Positions 35,904 through 45,703 of a stretch of 64,000 bases of DNA are shown here, in pieces. The position numbers and the translations under genes were made by a program. The notes beneath the pieces were generated by a model that was not told where the DNA came from, did not search any database, and worked only from the letters and a program-made list of their open reading frames with translations. How positions within the stretch are numbered: position 1 is the first letter of the stretch; every line of letters starts with the position of its first letter. Source of the DNA: Alphaproteobacteria bacterium (GTDB lineage: Bacteria; Pseudomonadota; Alphaproteobacteria; Micropepsales; Micropepsaceae); the NCBI GenBank assembly GCA_023259375.1, contig JAHFQC010000020.1, positions 1 to 64,000 of the forward strand, read 5' to 3'.

Positions 35904-36911
35904 TTACAACAATTCCGCGATCTGGATCGCGTTGAGCGCGGCGCCCTTGAGGAGCTGGTCGCCGGCGACCAGCAGCGCCACCGAATGGCCCGTCGGGTCC
36001 GAAGTGTCGGGACGGATGCGCCCGACCAGAACGTCGTCCTGCTCGGAGGCATCGATCGGCATCGGGAAGTAGTTCTTGACGCGATCGTCGACGATCTTCA
36101 CGCCCGGCGCGACCGACAGCATCTTGCGCACGTCGGCTTCGCTGATCGGCTCGAAGCATTCGATGGTGATCGCCTCGGTATGGGCGCGCAGCACCGGCAC
36201 GCGCACGCAGGTCACGCCGACCGCAATCTCGGGATCTTCGAAAATCTTCTTGGTCTCGGCGATGACCTTGGATTCTTCGCCGTTGTAGCCGGTCTCGAGA
36301 TCCATCGCCGCGTTGTGGCTGAAGAGATTGAACGCATACGGATGCGGCATCACCTTCTGCTGGAACGGCTTGTGATCGAGATAGGCCTTCGTCGCCTCGA
36401 GGAGTTCGGCCATCGCCGCCGCGCCGGCGCCCGACGCCGCCTGATAGGTGGAGATGATCACGCGCTTGATGCGATTGACCTTGTGGATCGGCCACAGCGG
36501 CACCAGCGCCATGATGGTGGCGCAGTTCGGATTGGCGATGATGCCCTTGTGGTCCTTGATCCGGTTGGCGTTGATCTCGGGGATCACCAGCGGAACTTCG
36601 CGGTCCATGCGGAAGGCCGAGGAGTTGTCGACCACCACCGCACCCGCCTTCACCGCGACCGGCGCGAACTTGCGGCTGATCGTGGCGCCGGCTGAGAACA
36701 TCGCGATATCGACGCCTTCGAAAGACTTCTCGGTGAGTTCCTGGATCGGAATTTCCTCACCGCGGAATTTCATCGTCTTGCCGACCGAACGCGCGCTCGC
36801 CAGCGGTACCAGCTTGCCGACCGGGAAATTGCGACGCTCCATGCAACCGGCAAACTCGACGCCGACGGCGCCAGTCGCGCCGACAATGGCGACGGTGGGG
36901 TTCTTCTTCAC
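35904..36911 (-). CDS. asd: Aspartate-semialdehyde dehydrogenase
   Basis: A 335-residue enzyme that reduces aspartyl phosphate to aspartate semialdehyde for lysine, diaminopimelate, threonine and methionine synthesis. The NADP site is GATGAVG at 11-17, the catalytic cysteine is Cys130 in NPNCATI, and TYQAASGAG and RVPVLRAHTEAI supply substrate-binding residues. AGGAGG lies six bases before a GTG start at 36911. It is preceded by a terminator at 36945-36974, so it probably has its own promoter. Confidence 0.96.
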   Translation of the reverse strand: MKKNPTVAIVGATGAVGVEFAGCMERRNFPVGKLVPLASARSVGKTMKFRGEEIPIQELTEKSFEGVDIAMFSAGATISRKFAPVAVKAGAVVVDNSSAFRMDREVPLVIPEINANRIKDHKGIIANPNCATIMALVPLWPIHKVNRIKRVIISTYQAASGAGAAAMAELLEATKAYLDHKPFQQKVMPHPYAFNLFSHNAAMDLETGYNGEESKVIAETKKIFEDPEIAVGVTCVRVPVLRAHTEAITIECFEPISEADVRKMLSVAPGVKIVDDRVKNYFPMPIDASEQDDVLVGRIRPDTSDPTGHSVALLVAGDQLLKGAALNAIQIAELL

Positions 36912-36944
36912 AGTATCCTCCTGTTGGCCTCAGGCGCGGGCATT

Positions 36945-36974
36945 AAAAAAGCCCCGGACCTTGCGGCGGGGCTT
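36945..36974 (-). terminator. Rho-independent terminator after lpxB (minus strand)
   Basis: On the minus strand AAGCCCCG (36974-36967) pairs with CGGGGCTT (36956-36949) and is followed by a run of T residues to 36945. It would end the long rpsB-to-lpxB transcript, or that of the tiny frame at 36999-37070. Confidence 0.8.
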
Positions 36975-36998
36975 GGGTTTCGTGCGTTCTGAGCCTTG

Positions 36999-37070
36999 CT
37001 ATCGGCGCGCGCGAACCAAAGCCCCGGCGGGCTTGGTCGTCTTCGTCGTGCGCTTGAGCATGGTGGTCAT
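36999..37070 (-). CDS. Possible 23-residue very basic peptide
   Basis: A short frame, MTTMLKRTTKTTKPAGALVR followed by ARR, between lpxB and the terminator. It has six Lys/Arg in the first 13 residues and ends 25 bases before the terminator stem, so it would be the last gene of the envelope operon. There is no ribosome site before the ATG at 37070. It may be chance; comparison with relatives would settle it. Confidence 0.25.
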   Translation of the reverse strand: MTTMLKRTTKTTKPAGALVRARR

Positions 37071-37136
37071 GGTGGCGGCAAACTATTGGGGGACCTGCCG
37101 GACGTCAACGGACGGATTGACACAACCTATGGAATA

Positions 37137-38309
37137 TTATTTCCGGCCGAGAAACTCCAGGATCGCCTTGGCGGCGCGGCGCGACGGCTGGTCGGCGCCC
37201 TCGCCCATCAGGCGCAAGGCCTCGTTCTGCTCGGCGACCTGGCGCGCGGCGGCGGCCGGATCGGTCAACAGCGTGGCGACGGCCGCGGCGACGGGCTCGG
37301 GGCGGCAGTCCTCCTGCATCAGTTCGGGCACAGCGAGGCGATCGAGGATCAGGTTCATCAGGGTGAAATAACGCACCTTAACCCCGATCAGCTTGCGATA
37401 GATCCACGCCGTCAGCTTGCCGGCCTTGTAGGTCACGATCATCGGCGTGCGCGACAAGGCGAGCTCGGTGGTGACGGTGCCGGACGCGGCCAGCGCCGCA
37501 TCGGCGGCATCGAACAGCGCGAATTTTTCGTCATCACCGGAGACGACGGTCAGCGGCAGCGGCCAATGTTCCGTACCCTGACGGATACGCCCAGCGACAT
37601 GCGGCACCGCCGGAATGACGGTATGAAGACCCGGCACCCTGTCTTTGAGGAGGGCCATCGTCTCGGCGAAGACCGGCAACAGATGGCGCACTTCCATGCT
37701 GCGGCTGCCAGGCAGGACCGCGAGCAACGGCGCCTCGGCGGGAATGCCATGGCGGGCGCGAAACGCTTCGCCGCCGACCATATTCTTGCCGCGCGCCAGC
37801 GCAGGATGGCCGACGAACACCGCCTTCAAGCCATAGCCGGCAAAAAACGGCGGCTCGAACGGCAAGAGCGCCAGCACCAGATTGAAATATGACGCCATCG
37901 TCTTGGCGCGTCCGGGCCGCGAAGCCCACACCTGCGGCGCGACGTAATTGATAGTCGGGATATCGGGCGCGATCTTGCGGATGCGCTTGGCGACACGATG
38001 GGTGAAGTCGGGGCTGTCGATCAGCACCACGGCATCGGGCTTGGTGGCGGCGGCAAATTCGGCGGCGCGGCGGATGCGGCGCAGGACTTCGGGAATCTTC
38101 GGAACGACTTCCTGCAAGCCCATAATGGAGGTCGCCGACAAATCGAACAGCGGATCGAGGCCTTCGCGGACCATGGCGTCGCCGCCGACGCCGACGATTT
38201 TCACGTCGCCGTGCGTGAGGTCTTTCAACGCCGCCATCAGTTCGGCGCCGAGCAGGTCGCCTGACGGCTCGCCGGCCACCAGCATCAAGTTGAGAGGCTT
38301 ATCCGGCAT
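37137..38309 (-). CDS. lpxB: Lipid-A-disaccharide synthase
   Basis: A 390-residue GT19 glycosyltransferase that joins UDP-diacylglucosamine to lipid X, forming the lipid A disaccharide at the inner face of the inner membrane. It begins LMLVAGEPSGDLLGAELMAA and contains NYVAPQVWASRPGR, LAVLPGSRSMEV and AALAASGTVTTELAL, all diagnostic. It overlaps lpxI by 11 bases. It is the last standard gene of the envelope operon. Confidence 0.97.
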   Translation of the reverse strand: MPDKPLNLMLVAGEPSGDLLGAELMAALKDLTHGDVKIVGVGGDAMVREGLDPLFDLSATSIMGLQEVVPKIPEVLRRIRRAAEFAAATKPDAVVLIDSPDFTHRVAKRIRKIAPDIPTINYVAPQVWASRPGRAKTMASYFNLVLALLPFEPPFFAGYGLKAVFVGHPALARGKNMVGGEAFRARHGIPAEAPLLAVLPGSRSMEVRHLLPVFAETMALLKDRVPGLHTVIPAVPHVAGRIRQGTEHWPLPLTVVSGDDEKFALFDAADAALAASGTVTTELALSRTPMIVTYKAGKLTAWIYRKLIGVKVRYFTLMNLILDRLAVPELMQEDCRPEPVAAAVATLLTDPAAAARQVAEQNEALRLMGEGADQPSRRAAKAILEFLGRK

Positions 38310-39129
38310 GGGGCACGCCGACGACGAACAGCCCGAGCTTGTCGGCCTCCTCGATCACCGCGCGCTGGCCCAAAATCAGCGCCCCGCCCGCTTCGACGGC
38401 AATGCCGGCCAAACCGACAGCGGCGGCGTTCCGCACCGTGGCGACGCCGATCACCGGCAGATCGGTCTTGCGATCCTGGATCGGCTTCGGCGCCTTGGCG
38501 AGCACGCCCTTGCGATGCTTGTCGTCTCCGCGGAAATGGGCCGGCAGGGTCGCGACGCGCGCGATCATAGCGTCGGTGCCTTCGGCGGCTTCGACCACGA
38601 GCGGCAGGCCTTCGCACACCACGGCGGCTTGGCCGACATCGAGTTCGCCCAGCATGCGCACGATCTTGAACGCGGCGGCAATGTCGGCTTCGTCATCGTC
38701 GGAAGGTATGACGCGGCCCATAACGCCGGCGGCCGCCAGCAATCCCGGAGCCGCTTCATGAGCGCCGACGGCGCGAAACCCTTCGCGCTCGAACGTCTCC
38801 ACAACAGCCCGCAGCAGCGCATCGTCGCCTTTGCGCGCGGCAGCGATGATCCGCGGCGCAACCATCACCCCTTTGGCATCGAGCTTGATCTCGGAGAATT
38901 TCGGCCGCGCCAGCTTGCCGGCCAGCACGACATCAGCGCAGTCGGCGCCGCGCAGCGATTTCATGATCTTGCCGACTTCGCCGAGCGAAGCCGTTTCGTG
39001 CGGAAAAGCGCCGATCCATGCGTCGGCGCCGAGGGCAATGACGAAAACCTCACGGCCAGCATCGCGCGCGCTCTCGGCGATCGCCTTGGGAAGATCGCCG
39101 CCGCCCGCGATGATGCCGAGGGGGCTCAT
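38299..39129 (-). CDS. lpxI: UDP-2,3-diacylglucosamine diphosphatase LpxI
   Basis: A 276-residue LpxI, which hydrolyses UDP-2,3-diacylglucosamine to lipid X; it replaces the unrelated LpxH in most alphaproteobacteria. The N-terminus LGIIAGGGDLPKAIAESARD and the C-terminal GVATVRNAAAVGLAGIAVEA, with GLFVVGVPHAG at the end, fit the family. ATG at 39129 overlaps lpxA in an ATGA junction. It lies between the genes for the steps just before and after it. Confidence 0.94.
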   Translation of the reverse strand: MSPLGIIAGGGDLPKAIAESARDAGREVFVIALGADAWIGAFPHETASLGEVGKIMKSLRGADCADVVLAGKLARPKFSEIKLDAKGVMVAPRIIAAARKGDDALLRAVVETFEREGFRAVGAHEAAPGLLAAAGVMGRVIPSDDDEADIAAAFKIVRMLGELDVGQAAVVCEGLPLVVEAAEGTDAMIARVATLPAHFRGDDKHRKGVLAKAPKPIQDRKTDLPVIGVATVRNAAAVGLAGIAVEAGGALILGQRAVIEEADKLGLFVVGVPHAG

Positions 39130-39941
39130 CCCTCGTCCATTTCCACGCCGTGACGGCGTACCGGACAGATTTTCCGCTTGGCATCCGGCGAGACGATGAA
39201 ATCGAGCACTTCGGCGACTTCCGGCACCGAGCCCCATTCGGCGCGCGCCTTGGCAACGCGTTCCGCCAATGTGCCTTCTTCGCTGACCAGAACCGCCTGA
39301 TACATGTGGCGCAGCGCGTGGATGTTGGGACGCGGAACGCCGCGGCGCTTGAGGCCAATCAGGTTCAAGCCGGCATGATGGGCGTGCGAGCCGAACGCCA
39401 TGCCGAACGGAATGACGTCGAGATTGGCGCCCGCCATGCCGCCGAGCATGGCACCGCGGCCGATACGGCCGAACTGCTGCACCGTGCACAGTCCGCCGGT
39501 GATGACGCTGTCGCCGATGGTGACGTGGCCACCGAGTTGGGTGCCATTGGCGAGCGTGCAGTTGTTGCCGATGATGCAGTCATGGCCGGCGTGACTGTAG
39601 GCCATGATGTAGCAATGCGAGCCGACGCGGGTGACCATGTGGCCTTTGCGGCTGCCGAGATTGAGGGTGACGCATTCACGGATCACGCAATCTTCGCCGA
39701 TGACGAGGCTGGTGCCGGTGGCGTCGTTATGGTGGATCTGCGCCTCGCCGCCCATCACCGCGCCGGGATGAATGACCGTCCGTGCCCCGATGGTGACGTC
39801 GCCCTGAACCACAACGTGAGCAATCAGCCGGACGCCCTCGCCCAGCTTCGCCCCCGCTCCTACGACGCAATAAGGGCCGATCTCGACCCCAGATGCCAGA
39901 ACCGCGCCGTCCTCAACGCTTGCTGTCGGATGCACCGCCAT
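39126..39941 (-). CDS. lpxA: UDP-N-acetylglucosamine acyltransferase
   Basis: A 271-residue left-handed beta-helix acyltransferase, the first step of lipid A synthesis, moving a 3-hydroxyacyl chain from ACP to UDP-GlcNAc. Hexapeptide repeats run through the first 190 residues (IHPGAVMGGEAQIHH, CTLANGTQLGGHVTIGDSV). The catalytic histidine is in the YSHAGHDCIIGNN segment. Its start lies 29 bases inside the 3' end of fabZ. Confidence 0.97.
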   Translation of the reverse strand: MAVHPTASVEDGAVLASGVEIGPYCVVGAGAKLGEGVRLIAHVVVQGDVTIGARTVIHPGAVMGGEAQIHHNDATGTSLVIGEDCVIRECVTLNLGSRKGHMVTRVGSHCYIMAYSHAGHDCIIGNNCTLANGTQLGGHVTIGDSVITGGLCTVQQFGRIGRGAMLGGMAGANLDVIPFGMAFGSHAHHAGLNLIGLKRRGVPRPNIHALRHMYQAVLVSEEGTLAERVAKARAEWGSVPEVAEVLDFIVSPDAKRKICPVRRHGVEMDEG

Positions 39942-40407
39942 TATCGCCCGTGCCTTCCTGGATCATGGCGGAGAATTCCGCCTCCGCACAAAGAACGCCA
40001 TCAACGAAGGCTTCGCCCGAGAAGCGCCATACCGGACCGCGGCGGCGCAAGGCCTTCGCCTTCATGCACAGCATGTCGCCCGGCTTCACCGGACGGCGGA
40101 ACCGCGCCTTTTCGATGGTCATGAAATAAACGATGCGATTGCCGGAATCGATGCCGAGCGAATACATCACCAAAGCGCCGGCGGTCTGCGCCAGTGCCTC
40201 GACGATGAGCACGCCCGGCATCACCGCATGATCGGGAAAATGGCCGGCGAAATGCGGCTCGTTATACCCTACCGCCTTGTAGCCCGTGGCGCTCTCGTTC
40301 GGAACGATGTCGGTCAGCTTCTCGATGAAGAGAAATGGTGCGCGATGGGGCAACAGCTTCTTGATCGCCTCAACATCGAGCACAATCTTCTCAACCTTAT
40401 TCGTCAT
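39913..40407 (-). CDS. fabZ: 3-hydroxyacyl-ACP dehydratase FabZ
   Basis: A 164-residue hot-dog-fold dehydratase of fatty acid elongation, acting on the 3-hydroxyacyl-ACP pool that LpxA and LpxD also use. Active-site segments are [14 protein letters not shown] and [20 protein letters not shown], with the catalytic His and Glu. The ATG at 40407 overlaps lpxD in an ATGA junction, and the 3' end overlaps lpxA by 29 bases. A 20-codon upstream extension lies inside lpxD and is not needed. Confidence 0.96.
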   Translation of the reverse strand: MTNKVEKIVLDVEAIKKLLPHRAPFLFIEKLTDIVPNESATGYKAVGYNEPHFAGHFPDHAVMPGVLIVEALAQTAGALVMYSLGIDSGNRIVYFMTIEKARFRRPVKPGDMLCMKAKALRRRGPVWRFSGEAFVDGVLCAEAEFSAMIQEGTGDNGGASDSKR

Positions 40408-41444
40408 GAATTGCCTCGTTTCGGCTTCTTCGCCAACGCACTCACGGCCGCGATTTCCCGCAGCCACTCGCGCACCGGCTTAGCCGGGATACCACCATAA
40501 TCGCGTCCGGGCGCGACTTCCTGGCCCATGATCACGCCGCTTTTGCCGCCGAGACGTGCCCCTGCCCCGATCTTGGAATGGTCGGAAACGCCAGCCTGCC
40601 CGGCCAGAACGACGAAATCGCCGATCTCGCAACTGCCCGAAATACCGGCCATGCCGCAGATGATCGCGTGACGGCCGATGTGGGTGTTGTGACCGACCTG
40701 GACCAGATTATCAATCTTGGTGCCTTCGCCGATCACCGAGTCGCCAAGCCCGCCCCGATCAATGGTGACGCAGGCGCCGATCTCGACCCGGTCCTGAATG
40801 ATGACTCGTCCGAGTTGCGGAATCTTGGTGTGCCCGGCGGCGCTCGAAGCAAACCCGAACCCCGGCTGGCCAATTTGCGCGCCCGGCAAAATGGTTACGC
40901 CGTCGCCAATATAGGCGTGGCTGATCACGATATTACCCGCGATCTCGCAGTCGCGTCCGATCGCTACGCCGCGCCCGATCACGACATGAGGGCCGATACG
41001 CGTGTGATCGCCGATCTCCACCCCCGGACCGATCACAATACCGGCCCCGAGTTCGACGCCCACGCCGATCTTCGCGGTCGGATGAATACCCGCATTGAAC
41101 GGACCGGCGACGCGATGGCAATCGGGATAGAACAACTCGGCCACCGCCGCAAAAGCGTGGTGCACCGACGCGACGCCGATCAGCATGGTCCCTTCCGGAG
41201 CCGCCAGCTTGGGCAGAGCCTTGTCCAACACCAGCACAATGCCCGCCGCCGTTTGAGCGAACGCGGGCACAGGCTTCTCGCCAACGAAGAAGCTGAGATG
41301 GTCGGCTACGGCGCCGGTCAGACTGGCGACATCGGCGATCGGACGCGCCCCGTCCATACCGTCCGGTACGGGCACGCCGAGCTTGCCGCAGACCTCGCTC
41401 AGCGAGAAAGGCCCGCGGTTGTCGAAGAAGCGAGGATCGGCCAT
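40404..41444 (-). CDS. lpxD: UDP-3-O-(3-hydroxyacyl)glucosamine N-acyltransferase
   Basis: A 346-residue acyltransferase of lipid A synthesis. An N-terminal uridine-binding domain ([10 protein letters not shown]-like region here reading [18 protein letters not shown]) precedes left-handed beta-helix hexapeptide repeats, with [18 protein letters not shown] and the active region around [17 protein letters not shown] containing the catalytic histidine. ATG at 41444 lies 15 bases after the ompH stop. It overlaps fabZ by four bases. Confidence 0.96.
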   Translation of the reverse strand: MADPRFFDNRGPFSLSEVCGKLGVPVPDGMDGARPIADVASLTGAVADHLSFFVGEKPVPAFAQTAAGIVLVLDKALPKLAAPEGTMLIGVASVHHAFAAVAELFYPDCHRVAGPFNAGIHPTAKIGVGVELGAGIVIGPGVEIGDHTRIGPHVVIGRGVAIGRDCEIAGNIVISHAYIGDGVTILPGAQIGQPGFGFASSAAGHTKIPQLGRVIIQDRVEIGACVTIDRGGLGDSVIGEGTKIDNLVQVGHNTHIGRHAIICGMAGISGSCEIGDFVVLAGQAGVSDHSKIGAGARLGGKSGVIMGQEVAPGRDYGGIPAKPVREWLREIAAVSALAKKPKRGNS

Positions 41445-41459
41445 GACGCCGCGTCCGGC

Positions 41460-42092
41460 CTACTGCTGGGCGGCCTGCTGACGGGCAGCAGCCTGCTGCA
41501 ACGCCGGCGGCAACTGGGCCAGATCGACCTTGACGGTGGGCATCTTCATGTCGAGACGCTGCACCACCACGGCGGTGACGTCGATCGCGTTCGGCGCCAG
41601 AAGCACCGACGCACGATCCAGAAGCACCGTCGCCTTACGCTCTTGCATCACACCCTGCAGGATCGGGCCAAGCGCCTCTTCCACCTGCTGGTTGGCCTTG
41701 AGCATGCCGCCTTGGATCAGGCCGCCGCGTTCCTGCACCTTCTTCTCGAAGGCCATGGCGCGCGCCTTCCAGGCGTTTTCCTTCTGCGCTTTCACCGCCG
41801 GAGCCAGGATCGCGTTCTGGGCATCCATCTGGGCCTTGTCCCGCTTCAGGCCTTCGGCCTCGGCGTTGAGCTGGGCCTGGGCCTGCTTCTTGAGGCCGTC
41901 GACCTGCTGCTGAATGGACTGACCGACCTTGGACAACGCCACGGTGCGCCGGAGGTCGATGATCAGGATACGGGCGGCAGGAGCCGCGCCGGTTCCAGGA
42001 GCGGCGGCAAGCGCCGAAGGAACTGTGGCCGTCGCGGCGATGACCATCGCTGCGGCCGCCAAGCTGCGGGTGATGAGGGTTTTCATGGACAT
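41460..42092 (-). CDS. ompH: OmpH/Skp-family periplasmic chaperone
   Basis: A 210-residue Skp-like protein that escorts unfolded outer-membrane proteins to BamA. A signal peptide (MKTLITRSLAAAAMVIAATA, preceded by MS) ends near ALA. The mature part has the ARILIIDLRRTVALSKVGQS start and a long coiled-coil hairpin rich in Gln, Lys, Ala and Glu. AGGA lies about 8 bases before the ATG at 42092. It follows bamA by 2 bases, the usual order. Confidence 0.9.
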   Translation of the reverse strand: MSMKTLITRSLAAAAMVIAATATVPSALAAAPGTGAAPAARILIIDLRRTVALSKVGQSIQQQVDGLKKQAQAQLNAEAEGLKRDKAQMDAQNAILAPAVKAQKENAWKARAMAFEKKVQERGGLIQGGMLKANQQVEEALGPILQGVMQERKATVLLDRASVLLAPNAIDVTAVVVQRLDMKMPTVKVDLAQLPPALQQAAARQQAAQQ

Positions 42093-42094
42093 GA

Positions 42095-44485
42095 TCACAT
42101 TCCTGTGCCGGCACTGAAGTGGATGAATTCGGTCTTGTCGTACGCAGCCTTCACGACCGGGACACCGAGGTCGATCTGGACCGGACCGAAAGGCGATTTC
42201 CATTTGATGCTGATACCCGCCGAAGCGCGGAAGGCCAAGTTATCCCTCACATTCGGATAAAGCGGGCCGCGGAACGGCGTATCGAGATGGCCGAGAGTAC
42301 CAAAATCGGAGAACAGCGCGAACTGCATGCCGTAATCCGCCGGCAGAATATCGGGAAGCCGCGCCTGGGCCGATCCTTGAGCGTAGAAGTCGCCGCCGAG
42401 AGCGCCGTAATCGCCCTTATAGGTCGTATCGCGAGGGCCAATACCGGCGAGCTTGAAGCCGCGGAAATTGTCGCCGCCGCGGAAGAAGCGTTCTTCGATC
42501 GGAACCGTATTGCCGCCGTAACCCTGGATAAAGCCGGAGGACAACGTCAGCGAGCCGACCATATCCCAGAACAACGGCCGGTAACCGGTCCAGCTGCCTT
42601 CGGTCTTGAGGAACTTGAGGCCGCCGCCAAGACCGGCGAAGTCCTGGCTGATAGAGAACAGTGCGCCGCGAGTAGGCTTCAGGTAGTCGTCGAGCGTGTT
42701 GTAGCCGAACGTGAAGCCGATCAGAGACGTATTGGTGGTGGCGCCGTAGAGCTCCAATTCCTGCAGCAATGAAGCGGGCGCGCTCGAATACGCCGAGACC
42801 TTGTTGACGCGGAAGGTGTAGCGGAGCTGGACGCTGCCGTATTCCGAGGTCGGGAAGCCGAAGCGGAGCCCCGCCGCCGTCACGTCACCCTGGTAGTTGG
42901 CCTGATTGTAGTTGGTGATCCACTTATAGAGATCGATACCGGCGGCGAGCGGGCGATTGAGGAACCACGGCTCGGTGAAGCTCACCTGGTACTGCTTGGA
43001 AATCGTCGACATCGAAACCGACGTGCGCAGGAACTGGCCGCGGCCGAACAGGTTGCGTTCGGTGTAGGAGAACTCGCCGACGAAGGATGACGTCGAAGAA
43101 TAACCGGCACCGAGCGAGATTTCGCCGGTCGACATTTCGTCCACCGTGACCGCAACATCGGTCTTGTCGGGGCGGGAACCGGCCGAATTCTTGATCGTCA
43201 CGTCCTTGAAAAAGCCGAGGGCGCGAATGCGGGTGCGCGAACGGTCGATCAGGTCGCGATTGAAGGCGTCGCCTTCCTGGAAGCGCAGCTCGCGGCGGAT
43301 GATGCGATCAAGCGTACGGTTGTTGCCGATGACGTTGATCTTGTCGATGTAGACGCGCGGGCCCTGCTCGATCCGCAGTACCAGATCGATCTTGCGGGTG
43401 TCGGGATCGCGGCGCAGCCGAACGCCGACATCGGCCGAGGCATAACCCTTGGATCCGACGGCGTTGACAATGACGTCCTTCAGCTTCTCGACGCGGGTTT
43501 CGTCGTAGAGGCTGCCGTCTTTGATGTCGACCAGCGGCTTCAGCGCCTGAGACGGCAGTTCCTTGATCTTGGATTCGATCTCGACCTTGCCGAACGAGTA
43601 CTTCTTGCCCTCGTCCACCGTGAACGTGATGTAGAACGCCGAATGATCCGGCGTCAGTTCGGCCACCGCCGATTTCACCGAGAAGTCGGCGTAGCCGTGG
43701 CTGACGTAAAAGCGGCGCAGCTGTTCGCGGTCGAACAGGAGGCGGTCGGGATCGTAGTTGTCGTTCGACGCCAGGATGCGCCACCAGGCGCTTTCCTCGG
43801 TCGCAATCTGCTTTCTGAGCGTCGAGTCGTCGTACGCCTTGTTGCCGACGAAGACGATGCGCGACACGCCGGTGGTCGGGCCTTCGTTGATCGAATAGAT
43901 CAGGTCGACGCGGTTCTGCGGCCGCTGGATGATCTGCGGATCGACCGAAGCGGCGAACTTACCGTTGCGCCGATAGAGCTCGATGATGCGCTGGATGTCC
44001 GACTGCACCTTGGCGCGGGTGAACACCATACGCGGCTTCATCTGCGATTCTTTTTCGAGGTCCTTGGTCGTGACCTTGGAATTGCCCTCGAAATCGACGC
44101 GGTTGATGATCGGGTTCTCGACGACGTGGACGGTCATCGTCGAACCGTCGAAATTGATCTTCACATCGGAGAACAGGCCGGTGGCGAACAGCGCCTTCAA
44201 CGCCTTGTCGGAGGCGGATTCGGAATACGCATCACCTTCATGCATCGTGATGTAGGTGAGAATGGTGGCCGCTTCGACGCGCTGCGCCCCGGTCACGATA
44301 ATACGGCGCACGATCACCGGCGCAGACGTGTCGATGCCCGGCGACGCATCGGGAGCGCCCGGCGGCGGTGGTGCAGCCGGTGCTTTTCGTTGCGCATCCG
44401 CAGCGCCGCTCATCACGACAGACGCCAGAACAAGCGTCGCCGGCGCCACGCGCTTCAATCGGGCGAACAGGGCTTTAGTGTTCAT
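42095..44485 (-). CDS. bamA: Outer membrane protein assembly factor BamA
   Basis: A 796-residue Omp85 protein, the central insertase of the beta-barrel assembly machine. A signal peptide ends at SGAADA; a proline-rich stretch precedes five POTRA domains (the first begins VIVRRIIVTGAQRVEAATIL). A 16-stranded barrel fills the C-terminal half, with EERFFRGGDNFRGFKLAGIG carrying the conserved RGF of strand-loop 6 and an aromatic-rich end. The ATG at 44485 starts the signal peptide; further upstream codons overlap the gap to rseP. Confidence 0.97.
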   Translation of the reverse strand: MNTKALFARLKRVAPATLVLASVVMSGAADAQRKAPAAPPPPGAPDASPGIDTSAPVIVRRIIVTGAQRVEAATILTYITMHEGDAYSESASDKALKALFATGLFSDVKINFDGSTMTVHVVENPIINRVDFEGNSKVTTKDLEKESQMKPRMVFTRAKVQSDIQRIIELYRRNGKFAASVDPQIIQRPQNRVDLIYSINEGPTTGVSRIVFVGNKAYDDSTLRKQIATEESAWWRILASNDNYDPDRLLFDREQLRRFYVSHGYADFSVKSAVAELTPDHSAFYITFTVDEGKKYSFGKVEIESKIKELPSQALKPLVDIKDGSLYDETRVEKLKDVIVNAVGSKGYASADVGVRLRRDPDTRKIDLVLRIEQGPRVYIDKINVIGNNRTLDRIIRRELRFQEGDAFNRDLIDRSRTRIRALGFFKDVTIKNSAGSRPDKTDVAVTVDEMSTGEISLGAGYSSTSSFVGEFSYTERNLFGRGQFLRTSVSMSTISKQYQVSFTEPWFLNRPLAAGIDLYKWITNYNQANYQGDVTAAGLRFGFPTSEYGSVQLRYTFRVNKVSAYSSAPASLLQELELYGATTNTSLIGFTFGYNTLDDYLKPTRGALFSISQDFAGLGGGLKFLKTEGSWTGYRPLFWDMVGSLTLSSGFIQGYGGNTVPIEERFFRGGDNFRGFKLAGIGPRDTTYKGDYGALGGDFYAQGSAQARLPDILPADYGMQFALFSDFGTLGHLDTPFRGPLYPNVRDNLAFRASAGISIKWKSPFGPVQIDLGVPVVKAAYDKTEFIHFSAGTGM

Positions 44486-44531
44486 ACACTCGTCTCTGAC
44501 TCGTCTCAGATCCGGCAACACATGACGGGGA

Positions 44532-45692
44532 TCATGTGTGCCCAGCCGAACTCCCAAGCAACCTGACAATGTCGTTCCAGGTGGCAAAGATCATGAGACC
44601 AATTACCAACGCCAGCCCGAGCCTGAACCCCATATCCTGGGTCTTTTCCGACAACGGACGACCCAGAACACCCTCGCATGCATAGTACAGAAGATGCCCC
44701 CCGTCGAGGAGCGGAATAGGAAAAAGGTTGATTAGCCCGATGCTTACAGAAATGAAAGCCACCAGATAGAAGAGATCATAAAACCCGTGCGAGGCGGCAG
44801 ATTTGGCCATTTGGGCCATGCCGATTACCCCGCCCAACTGGCTAGGATCGGCCCGATACGAGACGATGCGCCACAGATAGGTGAGCGATACTTCAACGAT
44901 CGACCAACATTGCGTGGCTGCAATGACAGGCACTTTGGCCGCCGGCACCTTAAGCCAAACAATGGCGTAGGGGCTATCCTCGTCCGGCACCACACCGATT
45001 GCCCGGATTTTGGTCTTGCCGCCGAAGAGATCCTTAATTTCGGTCTCGCGCGGGGAGACAGGAACATTCAGCGAATCACTGCCCCGCTGGATGGTCAAAA
45101 TCTGGGTCTTGGCCGTAGAGCCGCGGATCGCATTGATCAGGTCGGGGATGAACAGCTCGACCTTCTTGCCATCGACCGCAACGATCTTGTCGCCGGGCTT
45201 GATCCCCGCCTCGGCCGCGGCCGATTTCACCTGCACCCCGCCGACATAGGTCGAGGGCACCTTGGCGCCGACAAATGCCAGCAAACCGCAAAAGACGACG
45301 AACGCCAGCACGAAATTGGCCAGCGGACCGGCCGACACCACCAGCATGCGCTGCCACAAGGGCTTGAAGGGGAATGCCCCCTTCCTCTCCTCCTCGCTCA
45401 TCTGGGCAAGTTTCTCGCGATCAGGCGTCGAGGCGGCATTCTCGTCGCCTTGAAACTTCACATAACCGCCGAGCGGCAGCCAGCACACCTTCCAGCGCGT
45501 GCCCTTGCTGTCGTTCCAGCCGTAAATCTCGCCGCCGAAGCCGATCGAGAAAGTGTCGATCGCAACGCCGCAAGCACGCGCCATCAGGAAGTGGCCAAGC
45601 TCGTGGAAGAACACCACGAGGGCGATCACGAAGATGAATGCCGGTATGCCCACCGGGGCGGCGGCAATCATATCGCGGATGATCGTCAGCAT
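44532..45692 (-). CDS. rseP: Site-2 intramembrane metalloprotease RseP
   Basis: A 386-residue membrane zinc protease that cleaves anti-sigma factors within the membrane during envelope stress. The HExxH site is His30-Glu31-Leu-Gly-His34 (FFHELGHFLMARACG) in the first span; a PDZ domain covers about 125-200 (EAGIKPGDKIVAVDGKKVE), and the third zinc ligand lies in PLLDGGHLLYY. A single PDZ domain is visible. It lies between dxr and bamA, as usual in proteobacteria. Confidence 0.96.
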   Translation of the reverse strand: MLTIIRDMIAAAPVGIPAFIFVIALVVFFHELGHFLMARACGVAIDTFSIGFGGEIYGWNDSKGTRWKVCWLPLGGYVKFQGDENAASTPDREKLAQMSEEERKGAFPFKPLWQRMLVVSAGPLANFVLAFVVFCGLLAFVGAKVPSTYVGGVQVKSAAAEAGIKPGDKIVAVDGKKVELFIPDLINAIRGSTAKTQILTIQRGSDSLNVPVSPRETEIKDLFGGKTKIRAIGVVPDEDSPYAIVWLKVPAAKVPVIAATQCWSIVEVSLTYLWRIVSYRADPSQLGGVIGMAQMAKSAASHGFYDLFYLVAFISVSIGLINLFPIPLLDGGHLLYYACEGVLGRPLSEKTQDMGFRLGLALVIGLMIFATWNDIVRLLGSSAGHT

Positions 45693-45703
45693 CGGTTCTC
45701 CAA

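Noticed and set aside
40578-42260. 560-codon open frame on the plus strand
   Set aside because: Antisense to lpxD and ompH, both certain; sequence is Arg/His/Asp-rich without any domain pattern.
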